Assembly: GCA_900320615.1 (NCBI GenBank)
Contig: ONSX01000001.1
Location: 1 to 61,575, forward strand
Reading direction: 5' to 3'
Source of the DNA: an uncultured Eubacteriales bacterium
GTDB lineage: Bacteria; Bacillota; Clostridia; Lachnospirales; Lachnospiraceae
Length of the DNA stretch: 61,575 nucleotides
Shown here in pieces: positions 53,773 through 61,575 of the stretch. Position 1 is the stretch's first letter. The number at the start of each line of letters is the position of its first letter. The translations under genes and the position numbers were made by a program. Under the pieces are notes generated by a model. The model was not told where the DNA came from. It saw nothing but the letters and a program-made list of their open reading frames with translations, and searched no databases.

Positions 53773-54399
53773 ATGAAAATTCTTCATCTGACAGTTGGTC
53801 CGATCGGGACCAACTGTTATATTCCATATAATGAGACGACGAGGGCGTGCCTTGTCGTCGACCCGGGCGACAATGCGCCCGGGATTATTGATGCAATCCA
53901 GTCCCACGAACTGAGACCGGAGGCAGTACTTCTGACACACGCTCATTTTGATCATATATACGGCTTAAATGATCTTGTCGCGGAGTACCCGTCTCTTCCG
54001 GTTCTTGCCGCGGAGGCGGAGAAGCCGATGATTGAAGATACGGCGCTCAACTGCGGCATGGGCTTTGACAGAAATTACCACATCCATGTGACGAGGTATC
54101 TCCGGGACAAAGAGAGCTTCTCATTTGCAGGGATGACGTTCGAGGCACTGCTGACGCCGGGGCACACGGCCGGAAGCATGTGCTACTATGACGCCGCGGA
54201 TCAGGTCCTCTATGCGGGGGACACGATTTTCTGCGAGTCATACGGGCGGACAGATCTTCCGACGGGTTCGGACTCCGCGATGGCTTCATCGCTCCGGAGA
54301 CTGCTCACCTCTCTCCCACCAAAGACGCAGGTGCTCTGTGGACATGGACCGATGACAACGATTGGACACGAGCGGGAGGTGGAGGGAATCGGGCTATGA
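53773..54399 (+). CDS. MBL-fold metallo-hydrolase, glyoxalase II-like
   Basis: Metallo-beta-lactamase-fold hydrolase of 208 residues: zinc motif LLTHAHFDHIYG, TPGHTAGSMCYY, YAGDTIFCESYGRTDLP and GHGPMTTIGHE. It belongs to the YqgX/GloB-like group found next to relA in Firmicutes. Substrate unknown. ATG 53773 is preferred because GGAG ends six bases upstream; an ATG at 53752 would overlap the relA stop. It overlaps hemZ by four bases. Confidence 0.9.
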   Translation: MKILHLTVGPIGTNCYIPYNETTRACLVVDPGDNAPGIIDAIQSHELRPEAVLLTHAHFDHIYGLNDLVAEYPSLPVLAAEAEKPMIEDTALNCGMGFDRNYHIHVTRYLRDKESFSFAGMTFEALLTPGHTAGSMCYYDAADQVLYAGDTIFCESYGRTDLPTGSDSAMASSLRRLLTSLPPKTQVLCGHGPMTTIGHEREVEGIGL

Positions 54400-55850
54400 A
54401 TATCGGCATTCAGACAGATAAAGATGATTTTCACTATGATATTCATTCCCTCGTGAAGAGCTTTTTTCCGGACGACGATGTGACGGTCTACTCGGATGCG
54501 GATACTGACAAATGTGCCGTGAAGCGCGATATGCTGATCCGGGTGGAGATCCCTTCTTATACGAACAGAAAGGCTGCGAAGGACGGTATCAAGCAGCAGC
54601 TCTACAGGGAGCTCTCCGACTATACGGGGCATGAGCTTCCGTGGGGCATGCTCTCGGGCATCCGTCCGACAAAGATCCCGATGAAAATGATTGAGGAGGG
54701 CAGGCGCCGGGAAGATATTCTTTCTTATCTCAGGGACTACTATTTTGTGTCTGAGGAGAAGGCGCAGCTGGCTCTTGGTATTGCTGAGAAGGAGCATCGG
54801 ATTCTGGCGGCCGGAGGCCTGGGAAGAGAGGGCTACAGCCTCTACATTCATGTTCCATTCTGCCCGTCGATCTGCCTCTATTGCACATTTTCCTCAAGTC
54901 CGATCGGATTGTGGAAGGACCGCGCGTCGGAATATGTGGACGCGGTCATCGGGGAAATGAAGGAACGTCATGACGCGATTGTGAGCGGCCGCGAGGCGGA
55001 TTCGTCCGGGGCGGAGGGAGAGCTTCCACCAGGACCGGATGCGGTCTACATCGGCGGCGGCACACCGACGGCCCTTTCCCCGGAGCTCCTGGACAGACTT
55101 CTTTCTGCGGTTCAGGAGATCTGGGATCTGACGCGCTGCCGTGAGTTCACGGTGGAGGCGGGAAGACCGGATTCTTTTTCCCCGGAGAAGCTTGCCGTTC
55201 TGAAGAGGCACGGCGTCACCCGTCTGTCCGTCAATCCGCAGACGATGAACCAGAAGACGCTCGATTATATCGGGCGCCAGCACACGGTGGAACAGACGAA
55301 AGAGGCGTTCCGCATGGCGCGCGAGGCGGGATTTTCGAATATCAACATGGACATGATCCTGGGACTTCCGGGCGAAACGGAACGCGAGGTCAGGCACACG
55401 CTGGAGGAGATTACGGAACTTCGGCCTGATTCACTCACCGTTCATTCGCTTGCGATCAAGAGGGCCTCGCGGCTCATGAAGAAGATCCGGGAGGACCGGG
55501 AGCTGGACCCGGAGGCGGACAGAGGAACCTTTGAGGGCCTCGCCTTTGAAAATAACGGGGCGCTCATGCGCCTCGCAGGGGATGCGGCAGCGGCGCTCGG
55601 CATGGAGCCGTACTATATGTACAGGCAGAAGAATATGCGCGGAAATCTCGAGAACACAGGGTTCTCGATGCCGGGCAGCGAGTGCCTCTACAACATCCTG
55701 ATCATGGAGGAAATTCAGTCCATCTACGCGTTCGGCGCGGGAGCGTCGACGAAATACGTTCATCCGGGCGGGCGCATCGAACGCTCCGTGAGCCCGAAGG
55801 ACGTGAAGACGTACCTGGAGAGAAGACATTGTCATGGGACGGATAGTTGA
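54396..55850 (+). CDS. hemZ: Radical SAM coproporphyrinogen dehydrogenase-like protein HemZ
   Basis: Radical SAM protein of 484 residues. An N-terminal domain of about 145 residues (with HELPWGMLSGIRPTKI) precedes the cluster site Cys156, Cys160, Cys163 in CPSICLYC, then DAVYIGGGTPTAL, VEAGRPDSFS and MDMILGLPGETE. This matches HemZ of Firmicutes, annotated as oxygen-independent coproporphyrinogen dehydrogenase, though no heme genes are nearby and the real substrate is uncertain. A short Gly/Ser/Glu-rich insertion lies at 54979-55040. Coupled to both neighbours by overlap. Confidence 0.88.
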   Translation: MNIGIQTDKDDFHYDIHSLVKSFFPDDDVTVYSDADTDKCAVKRDMLIRVEIPSYTNRKAAKDGIKQQLYRELSDYTGHELPWGMLSGIRPTKIPMKMIEEGRRREDILSYLRDYYFVSEEKAQLALGIAEKEHRILAAGGLGREGYSLYIHVPFCPSICLYCTFSSSPIGLWKDRASEYVDAVIGEMKERHDAIVSGREADSSGAEGELPPGPDAVYIGGGTPTALSPELLDRLLSAVQEIWDLTRCREFTVEAGRPDSFSPEKLAVLKRHGVTRLSVNPQTMNQKTLDYIGRQHTVEQTKEAFRMAREAGFSNINMDMILGLPGETEREVRHTLEEITELRPDSLTVHSLAIKRASRLMKKIREDRELDPEADRGTFEGLAFENNGALMRLAGDAAAALGMEPYYMYRQKNMRGNLENTGFSMPGSECLYNILIMEEIQSIYAFGAGASTKYVHPGGRIERSVSPKDVKTYLERRHCHGTDS

Positions 55851-56547
55851 TTATAATCTAACAGAAGAACTGGAACACGGTATCTTCGTCAGCTGTCTCG
55901 TGCGGGACCTCGCGCGGGAGCTGAATCTGGACGAACCGGTCGTCTACAGGCTCACGCTCGCCGGACTGCTTCACGATATAGGAAAGCTCAGGCTCGCCAA
56001 TTATCTGTACGGGACCGAGAAAATCGTCAGTCCGCTTGTCGTCGAGGAAATGAAGTACGTCCGCATGCACTCGATGCTGTCCTATGACATCCTCGCGGAG
56101 CGGGGATATGACGACCCGCTGATTCTCGAGTCTGTCCGGTACCACCACGAGAACTTCGACGGTTCCGGCTATCCGGCGAACCTGAAGGGTGATGAGATTC
56201 CCCTTGGAGCGAGAATCATCCGCGTGTGCGATGTATTCGCCGCGCTCACAACCGACCGGCCGTACCGAAGGCGGTTTGATGCCGATGAGGCGGTCCGTCT
56301 TATGATTGATGAGATCCGCCATTTTGATCTGAAGATTTTCCTGGCCTTTGAGCGTGTCATTCACAGGACCGGCACAAAATACCGGGTGCGTATTTCCGCG
56401 GGCGACGACGAGATCATTCGTCTGTTCGGAGCTGAGAGGGAAAAGGCTTCAGAGGGCGGTCCGGAGGCGTATGAGGCTGACGGGATGGAGCCGGATGAAG
56501 AAGAGCGCGTGCTTCATGAATCGGATACCGCGCCGTCTATAATATAA
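55834..56547 (+). CDS. HD-GYP-type HD phosphohydrolase
   Basis: Single-domain protein of 237 residues. The HD signature is His47-Asp48 in LLHDIGKLRL, with RMHSMLSYDIL and the GYP-like HHENFDGSGYPANLKG, then DVFAALTTDRPYR. The family degrades cyclic di-GMP, but there is no receiver or sensor domain here and the C-terminal 40 residues are acidic and unstructured. It overlaps the end of hemZ by 17 bases and is followed 11 bases later by hisS. Confidence 0.87.
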   Translation: MGRIVDYNLTEELEHGIFVSCLVRDLARELNLDEPVVYRLTLAGLLHDIGKLRLANYLYGTEKIVSPLVVEEMKYVRMHSMLSYDILAERGYDDPLILESVRYHHENFDGSGYPANLKGDEIPLGARIIRVCDVFAALTTDRPYRRRFDADEAVRLMIDEIRHFDLKIFLAFERVIHRTGTKYRVRISAGDDEIIRLFGAEREKASEGGPEAYEADGMEPDEEERVLHESDTAPSII

Positions 56548-56558
56548 GGAGACAGATT

Positions 56559-57734
56559 ATGGCTTTAACAAAGAAACCAGTAACCGGAATGAAGGATATT
56601 CTGCCGGAGGAAATGGCGATCAGAAATTACGTCATCCGGCTGATCCGTGAGACCTACACAGGCTTTGGCTTCTCATCGATCGAGACGCCTGTCGTCGAGC
56701 ACATCGAGAACCTGCTCAGCAAGAACGGCGGTGACAACGAGAAGCTCATTTTTAAGATTTTAAAGAGAGGCGAGAAGCTTGATCTCTCAAAGCCGACCAC
56801 GGAGGAGGCTGTCACAGACAGCGGTCTCCGCTATGACCTGACGCTCCCGCTCTCCCGGTATTATTCCAATCACGCCAATGAGCTTCCGTCGCCGTTCAAG
56901 GCCCTGCAGATCGGCAGCGTGTTCCGCGCCGACCGCCCGCAGAGAACAACCGTCCTCTCCAGGCTCGATTTTCATAATTTCACAATCCGCATCAATGACA
57001 GAAACCTGCTGAAGGCGGCTGCGAAAAAGGCCGGCTTTGAGGAGAAGGATTATGAGTCCGTCTTCATCACACTCGACAAGATGGACAAGATCGGCTGGGA
57101 CGGCGTCCGCGCCGAGCTGGAGGAGAATTATCCGAAGAATGTTGTGGACGCGTACATCGCGCTTTTCGACACGACGGAGGAGAAGAAGCCGAAGGGCCCG
57201 TTCCGCGATGTGAAGTGCCCGCTCACGGAGGCGCAGAAGGCATTCATGGATGAGGTTGGAAGCCCGCTTCCGACGATCATTTCCGCTGTCGATGCCGTCA
57301 AGACGACCGATTTCCGCCTGAAATATGACCCGACGCTCGTTCGCGGCATGAGTTATTACACGGGACCGATCTTTGAGATTTCCATGGATGAGTATGGCGG
57401 CTCCGTCGGCGGAGGCGGACGCTACGACGAGATGATCGGCAAGTTTACGGGCCAGAAGACACCGGCCGTCGGCTTCTCGATTGGATTTGAGCGCATCATC
57501 ATGCTGCTTCTCGAGCGGAAATTCCAGGTTCCGGGAGCGAGTGAGAAGACCGCGTTCCTCGTCGAGAAGAAGATGCCGTCCGACAAGCTCGCGCCGATCT
57601 TTGCGGAGGCGATGAAGCTTCGCGCGGAGGGAAAGACAGTCGATATTTCACTCATGAAGAAGAACAAGAAGTTCCAGAAGGAGCAGCTGGAGGAGAACGG
57701 GTACACAGATATCCGGGAATTTTTCAACCGCTGA
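56559..57734 (+). CDS. hisS: Histidyl-tRNA synthetase with a gap in motif 2
   Basis: Class II synthetase of 391 residues, about 29 shorter than close relatives. It starts with MALTKKPVTGMKDILPEEM and keeps FRADRPQ, the signature LVRGMSYYTGPIFEI and GGGGRYDEMIGKF. Directly after FRADRPQ (Gln128) relatives have a stretch like GRFRQF-x-QCDIDILG...AEIELILAT; here the sequence jumps to RTTVLSRLDFHNFTIRIND. The lost block holds the second strand of motif 2 and the histidine-contact residues, so the product would be expected to be inactive. The frame is open throughout. Either a real deletion with a second hisS elsewhere, or an assembly or sequencing loss. Confidence 0.9.
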   Translation: MALTKKPVTGMKDILPEEMAIRNYVIRLIRETYTGFGFSSIETPVVEHIENLLSKNGGDNEKLIFKILKRGEKLDLSKPTTEEAVTDSGLRYDLTLPLSRYYSNHANELPSPFKALQIGSVFRADRPQRTTVLSRLDFHNFTIRINDRNLLKAAAKKAGFEEKDYESVFITLDKMDKIGWDGVRAELEENYPKNVVDAYIALFDTTEEKKPKGPFRDVKCPLTEAQKAFMDEVGSPLPTIISAVDAVKTTDFRLKYDPTLVRGMSYYTGPIFEISMDEYGGSVGGGGRYDEMIGKFTGQKTPAVGFSIGFERIIMLLLERKFQVPGASEKTAFLVEKKMPSDKLAPIFAEAMKLRAEGKTVDISLMKKNKKFQKEQLEENGYTDIREFFNR

Positions 57735-57761
57735 TAATACTTAGGAGAAGAGGAAGAAGTA

Positions 57762-59621
57762 ATGGCAGAATCCATGAAAGGTCTGAAGCGCACCGCGCGG
57801 TGCGCTGAGATCACGGAAGAATATATCGGGAAGACGGTGACCCTGATGGGATGGGTCGCGAAGTGCAGAAACAAGGGCGGCATCGTCTTCGTTGATCTCC
57901 GGGACAGATCAGGGATCATTCAGATCGTAACAGAGTCAGAGGGAGCGGACAAGAGATGGGGCTCCCTGAAGCCCGAGTCCGCGATCGCAGTTGTCGGAAC
58001 GGTCCGGAGACGCAGCGCGGTCAATCCGCATATGAAGACAGGAACGATTGAGGTTTCTCCGACTGAGCTCCGCGTTCTCTCCGAGGCGCAGACGCCCCCG
58101 TTTCTCATTCAGAACGGCATCGACACGAGAGAGGATTTGAGACTTCGCTACCGGTATCTTGACCTCCGCCGTCCGGAGCTGCAGCACAAGATCATGTTTC
58201 GCGCGGCAGTCGTCGAGATGATCCGTCAGTTCCTCTCGGGAGAGGGGTTCCTCGACATCGAGACGCCGACGCTGATCAAGTCGACGCCTGAGGGCGCAAG
58301 AGACTATCTGGTCCCGAGCCGTGTGCATCCGGGCGAGTTCTACGCGCTTCCGCAGAGCCCGCAGCTCTTAAAGCAGCTGCTCATGTGCTCCGGTATGGAC
58401 CGGTACTATCAGATCGCGAGGTGCTACCGCGATGAGGATCTGCGCGCCGATCGTCAGCCGGAATTCACACAGGTCGATATGGAACTTTCATTTGTCGATC
58501 AGGACGACGTGATCGACATCAATACGCGTCTGCTCACTTTCCTCACGGGAAAGATGCCGGAAAAGATGCGCGAGCTTGAATTCCCGGAAGACCTGATCAG
58601 GGGAATCGAGAAGGCCCACGAGGAGCTTGTATCAAACGGTATCGGCCGGATCACATGGCAGGACGCGATGGACTTCTATGGATCTGACAAGCCGGATCTC
58701 CGCTTCGGCATGAAGATCATCGATGTCTCCGACACGGTCAGGGGCTGCGGCTTCGGCGTATTTACGAATGCCCTTGAAAGTGGCGGCGTCGTCCGCGGTC
58801 TCAATGTAAAGGGCAGCGGCGACATGGGCAGAAAGCAGATTGACAAGCTCACGGAGATCGCAAAGACCTACGGCGCGAAGGGTCTCGCCTATGTGCAGCT
58901 GAAATCTGACGGGACGGTCAAGTCTTCCTTCGCAAAGTTTATGACAGATGATGAGATGAGCGCGCTGATTCATGCCATGGGAGGAGAGAAGGGAGATCTT
59001 CTTCTCTTCGCGGCGGACAAGTTCAAGGTTGTCTGCGCTGCGCTCGGTGCCCTGAGACTTCATCTGGGCGAGGAGCTCGGTCTCATTGATCACAACGAGT
59101 TCCGCTTTGTATGGGTCGTTGACTTCCCGCTTCTTGAGTGGTCTGACGAGGAGGGCCGGTTCCTTGCCATGCATCATCCCTTCACAATGCCGAATGAGGA
59201 TGACTGGAAGAACATCGACAGTGATCCGGGCTCTGTCCGCGCGCAGGCGTACGATATCGTTCTGAACGGCGTCGAGATGGGCGGCGGCTCGATCCGTATC
59301 CATATGGACGATGTCCAGGAGAAGATGCTTGAGGTTCTTGGATTTACGCCGGAGCGCGCGAAGGAGCAGTTCGGTTTTCTGCTGACTGCATTCAAGTACG
59401 GAGTGCCGCCTCACGCCGGTCTTGCGTACGGCCTCGACCGGATGATCATGCTCTTCTCCGGCTCGGATTCAATCCGCGACGTCATTGCGTTCCCGAAGGT
59501 AAAGGATGCGTCGGACCTCATGATGGACGCGCCGTCGGCGGTCGATTCGAATCAGCTTGAGGAGCTGTCCCTGAAGACGGACATCACAGAGAGCGCGGAT
59601 CCGAAAGGAAGCGATTCATAA
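57762..59621 (+). CDS. aspS: Aspartyl-tRNA synthetase
   Basis: Class II synthetase of 619 residues, bacterial type. N-terminal anticodon-binding OB fold (about 15-115; VTLMGWVAKCRNKGG), motif 2 region YYQIARCYRDEDLRADRQPEFTQ (read in two parts), the bacterial GAD insertion (about 300-420) and motif 3 GLAYGLDRMIMLF. Complete. The last 20 residues are a variable acidic tail. AGGAGAAGAGG precedes the ATG 27 bases after hisS. Its stop is directly followed by the GTG start of trpD. Confidence 0.95.
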   Translation: MAESMKGLKRTARCAEITEEYIGKTVTLMGWVAKCRNKGGIVFVDLRDRSGIIQIVTESEGADKRWGSLKPESAIAVVGTVRRRSAVNPHMKTGTIEVSPTELRVLSEAQTPPFLIQNGIDTREDLRLRYRYLDLRRPELQHKIMFRAAVVEMIRQFLSGEGFLDIETPTLIKSTPEGARDYLVPSRVHPGEFYALPQSPQLLKQLLMCSGMDRYYQIARCYRDEDLRADRQPEFTQVDMELSFVDQDDVIDINTRLLTFLTGKMPEKMRELEFPEDLIRGIEKAHEELVSNGIGRITWQDAMDFYGSDKPDLRFGMKIIDVSDTVRGCGFGVFTNALESGGVVRGLNVKGSGDMGRKQIDKLTEIAKTYGAKGLAYVQLKSDGTVKSSFAKFMTDDEMSALIHAMGGEKGDLLLFAADKFKVVCAALGALRLHLGEELGLIDHNEFRFVWVVDFPLLEWSDEEGRFLAMHHPFTMPNEDDWKNIDSDPGSVRAQAYDIVLNGVEMGGGSIRIHMDDVQEKMLEVLGFTPERAKEQFGFLLTAFKYGVPPHAGLAYGLDRMIMLFSGSDSIRDVIAFPKVKDASDLMMDAPSAVDSNQLEELSLKTDITESADPKGSDS

Positions 59622-60632
59622 GTGATCAGAGAAGCAATTCGCATTCTCGCGGAGCGGCGGGATATCGGACATGACATGGCCAGAGCCGTCATGAACGAGA
59701 TCATGGACAATACGGTGAGTGAGGTTGAGAAAGCGGCCTATCTCACGGCGCTCGCGATCAAGGGAGAGACGGTTGGAGAAATCACGGGTTCCGCAGAAGC
59801 GATGCGGGACCACTGCGTGAAGTTTCTGAATGACGAGAATGTCCTGGAGATCATCGGAACCGGCGGTGACAAGTCGAATTCCTTCAACATCTCCTCCACG
59901 GCGGCCCTCGTGATCGCGGCGGCCGGCGTTCCGGTCGCGAAGCACGGAAGCCGGGCTTCCTCCTCGAAGTCCGGGGCGGCCGATATGTATGAGGCCCTCG
60001 GCGTGAACATACGCCTTGATCCGGACAGGGCGTCACAAGTCTTGAAGGAGATCGGGATGATCTTTCTGTTCGCACAGAACTATCATATCGCTATGCAGTA
60101 CGTGGGGCCGATCCGGAAGGAACTCGGCATCCGCACGGTCTTTGATTTTCTGGGACCGCTCGCGAACCCCGCCGGTGCGACGATGGAACTGATGGGCGTC
60201 TATAACGAATCGCTGTGCAGGCCGCTCGGACAGGTTCTGAGCAATCTCGGCGTAAAGCGGGCCCTTGTCGTCTACGGACAGGACTCGATGGACGAGATTT
60301 CGATGAGTGCTCCGACGACCGTGTGCGAGGTCAGAGACGGCTGGATCAAGACATATGTGGTCGAGCCGGAGGACTTCGGACTTGTGCGCTGCCGGAAGGA
60401 GGATCTGACCGGCGGTACGGCGAAGGAAAATGCGGAGATCTGCCGGCGGATTCTCTCCGGCAGGGACCGCGGACCGAAGAGAGACGCGGTTCTCATCAAC
60501 GCGGGGGCCGCGCTTTACATGGCCGGAAAGGAAAAATCCATCAAGGAGGGCGTGGAGCTTGCCGCACACACTATAGACTGCGGCGCCGCCTTCGAAAAAA
60601 TGGAGCAGTTTATTTCCGCGACAAACCAGTGA
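59622..60632 (+). CDS. trpD: Anthranilate phosphoribosyltransferase
   Basis: Tryptophan pathway enzyme of 336 residues that joins anthranilate and PRPP. The PRPP motif GTGGDKSNSFNIS, KHGSRASSSKSGAADMYEALG and FDFLGPLANPA are present. The start is GTG at 59622, immediately after the aspS stop, with AAAGGAAG upstream. The trpC-trpF fusion follows. No trpE or trpG lies on this side, and no T-box or trp leader is seen, so the pair appears to depend on the aspS transcript. Confidence 0.95.
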   Translation: MIREAIRILAERRDIGHDMARAVMNEIMDNTVSEVEKAAYLTALAIKGETVGEITGSAEAMRDHCVKFLNDENVLEIIGTGGDKSNSFNISSTAALVIAAAGVPVAKHGSRASSSKSGAADMYEALGVNIRLDPDRASQVLKEIGMIFLFAQNYHIAMQYVGPIRKELGIRTVFDFLGPLANPAGATMELMGVYNESLCRPLGQVLSNLGVKRALVVYGQDSMDEISMSAPTTVCEVRDGWIKTYVVEPEDFGLVRCRKEDLTGGTAKENAEICRRILSGRDRGPKRDAVLINAGAALYMAGKEKSIKEGVELAAHTIDCGAAFEKMEQFISATNQ

Positions 60633-60640
60633 GGAACCAT

Positions 60641-61575
60641 ATGACAATTCTGGATGAAATAGCAGAGAAGACGAGAGAGCGGGTCGCGGAGGCAAAACGG
60701 ACCTGCCCGGACCCGTCGCAGGCGGCCGGAGGCGTTCCGGTTCTCCGGCGGCGGGATATTCCGGGAGGCGTATCCACGATGGAGCCGTTCGCGTTTGAGA
60801 AGGCGCTGAAGGCGCCGGGGATCTCCTTTATCTGCGAAGTAAAGAAGGCCAGTCCCTCAAAGGGGCTGATCGCCCCGTATTTCCCGTATACGGAGATTGC
60901 GCAGGATTACGACAATGCGGGAGCGTCCTGCATATCCTGCCTGACAGAACCGCACTGGTTCAGGGGCAGCAGCAAATATCTGACAGAGATCAGGCGTGTG
61001 ACGGACATTCCGATCCTGCGCAAGGATTTCACAGTTGATGAGTATATGATACGGGAGGCGAAGGCGATCGGCGCCGACGCTGTTCTCCTCATCTGTGCGA
61101 TTCTTGATTCCGTGCAGCTCCGGGATTTCCGGCAGCTGGCTGACAGCCTCGGGCTCTCGGCGATTTTTGAGGCGCATAATGCCGATGAAATCCGCATGGC
61201 CGCCGATGCGGGCGCGCGGATCATTGGAATCAATAATCGGAATCTGAAGGATTTTACCGTCGACATCAGGCACGCGGGAGAGCTGAGAGAACTCGTTCCG
61301 GATGGTACGATCTTCATTTCCGAGAGTGGTGTGAAGGGACGGGACGATATAAAGAATGCTGAGGCGATGCGCGCGGATGCGGTCCTCGTCGGTGAGACGC
61401 TGATGCGGGCGCGAAACAAAGGCCGGCGCCTGATGGAGCTTTCAGGAAGACCTGTGAAGGTCAAGATCTGCGGGCTCATGAGTGACAATGACATAAAGCT
61501 TGTAAATGAACTGAAGCCGGATTATGCCGGTTTTGTTTTCGCCGACACACGTCACCGCATTACCGCGGAAAAGGC
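60641..61575 (+). CDS. trpCF: Indole-3-glycerol phosphate synthase fused to phosphoribosylanthranilate isomerase (3' end cut by window)
   Basis: Open frame from ATG 60641 to the window end, 311 full codons. Residues 1-265 are indole-3-glycerol phosphate synthase: FICEVKKASPSKG, LTEPHWFRGSSKYL, ILRKDFTVDEYMI, IGINNRNLKDF and FISESGVKGR. From about 272 the TrpF domain begins with VKVKICGLMSDNDIKL and PDYAGFVFADTRHRIT, without a stop between. The fused order TrpC-TrpF makes two steps from one chain. GAGGAACC precedes the ATG, eight bases after trpD. Confidence 0.93.
   Translation, partial: MTILDEIAEKTRERVAEAKRTCPDPSQAAGGVPVLRRRDIPGGVSTMEPFAFEKALKAPGISFICEVKKASPSKGLIAPYFPYTEIAQDYDNAGASCISCLTEPHWFRGSSKYLTEIRRVTDIPILRKDFTVDEYMIREAKAIGADAVLLICAILDSVQLRDFRQLADSLGLSAIFEAHNADEIRMAADAGARIIGINNRNLKDFTVDIRHAGELRELVPDGTIFISESGVKGRDDIKNAEAMRADAVLVGETLMRARNKGRRLMELSGRPVKVKICGLMSDNDIKLVNELKPDYAGFVFADTRHRITAEK

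Noticed and set aside
56548..57761. T-box leaders for hisS or aspS
   Set aside because: The gaps before these genes are 11 and 27 bases, so no leader RNA fits.

Overview
The window looks like chromosomal DNA of a GC-rich member of the Clostridia, most likely Lachnospiraceae. The evidence is a set of clostridial-type genes: class III fructose-1,6-bisphosphatase, the SCIFF ranthipeptide pair, HemZ, a DUF4317 protein, the HPr-like protein with a regulatory serine but no phosphotransfer histidine, GlpP antitermination, and clostridial forms of enzyme I, HisRS and GlnRS. I see no insertion sequence, prophage, integrase or CRISPR array. Almost all the DNA is ordinary, densely packed core genome. 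Layout: 1-3959 holds a sucrose-type PTS permease, HPr and enzyme I. 4099-6651 holds a metal exporter, an Rrf2 regulator and cysteine synthase. 6790-11454 runs from tRNA-Arg through a DUF1700 protein, fbp and an AlaX editing protein to tRNA-Thr. 11618-17230 is a glycerol 3-phosphate operon (glpP, glpK, two flavoproteins, DUF1667) with two leader terminators. 17375-26988 holds a class A PBP, a SHOCT membrane protein (minus strand), glnS, two HAD phosphatases, an ACT protein and two methyltransferases. 27094-29259 (minus strand) holds a NYN/OST-HTH protein and a UDP-sugar pyrophosphorylase. 29774-36670 holds the HPr-like protein, a nuclease-helicase and purL. 36872-40219 holds tRNA-Met, DUF4317, an ATPase-receiver protein and a HAD phosphatase. 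40261-44298 holds mutY, a glycosyltransferase, a YdcF protein and a CNNM/CorC protein. 44404-48611 holds the SCIFF precursor (a 47-codon gene), its radical SAM maturase and SecDF. 48776-61575 holds recJ, apt, relA, an MBL hydrolase, hemZ, an HD-GYP protein, hisS, aspS, trpD and a trpC-trpF fusion cut by the window end. Three observations stand out. First, the PTS and carbon-control parts are split: the HPr beside enzyme I has the phosphotransfer His but Lys where Ser46 should be, while a second HPr-like protein 28 kb away has the Ser but not the His, and cre-like operators lie near three genes. Second, enzyme I and HisRS, both normally intact housekeeping enzymes, each lack a block of catalytic-core residues (about 19 and 29) in frame, while several other enzymes carry GC-rich loop insertions. 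Third, the SCIFF locus has a clear promoter, a hairpin between precursor and maturase, and SecDF immediately downstream. Functional calls rest on motifs and family knowledge read by eye; no database search was possible.
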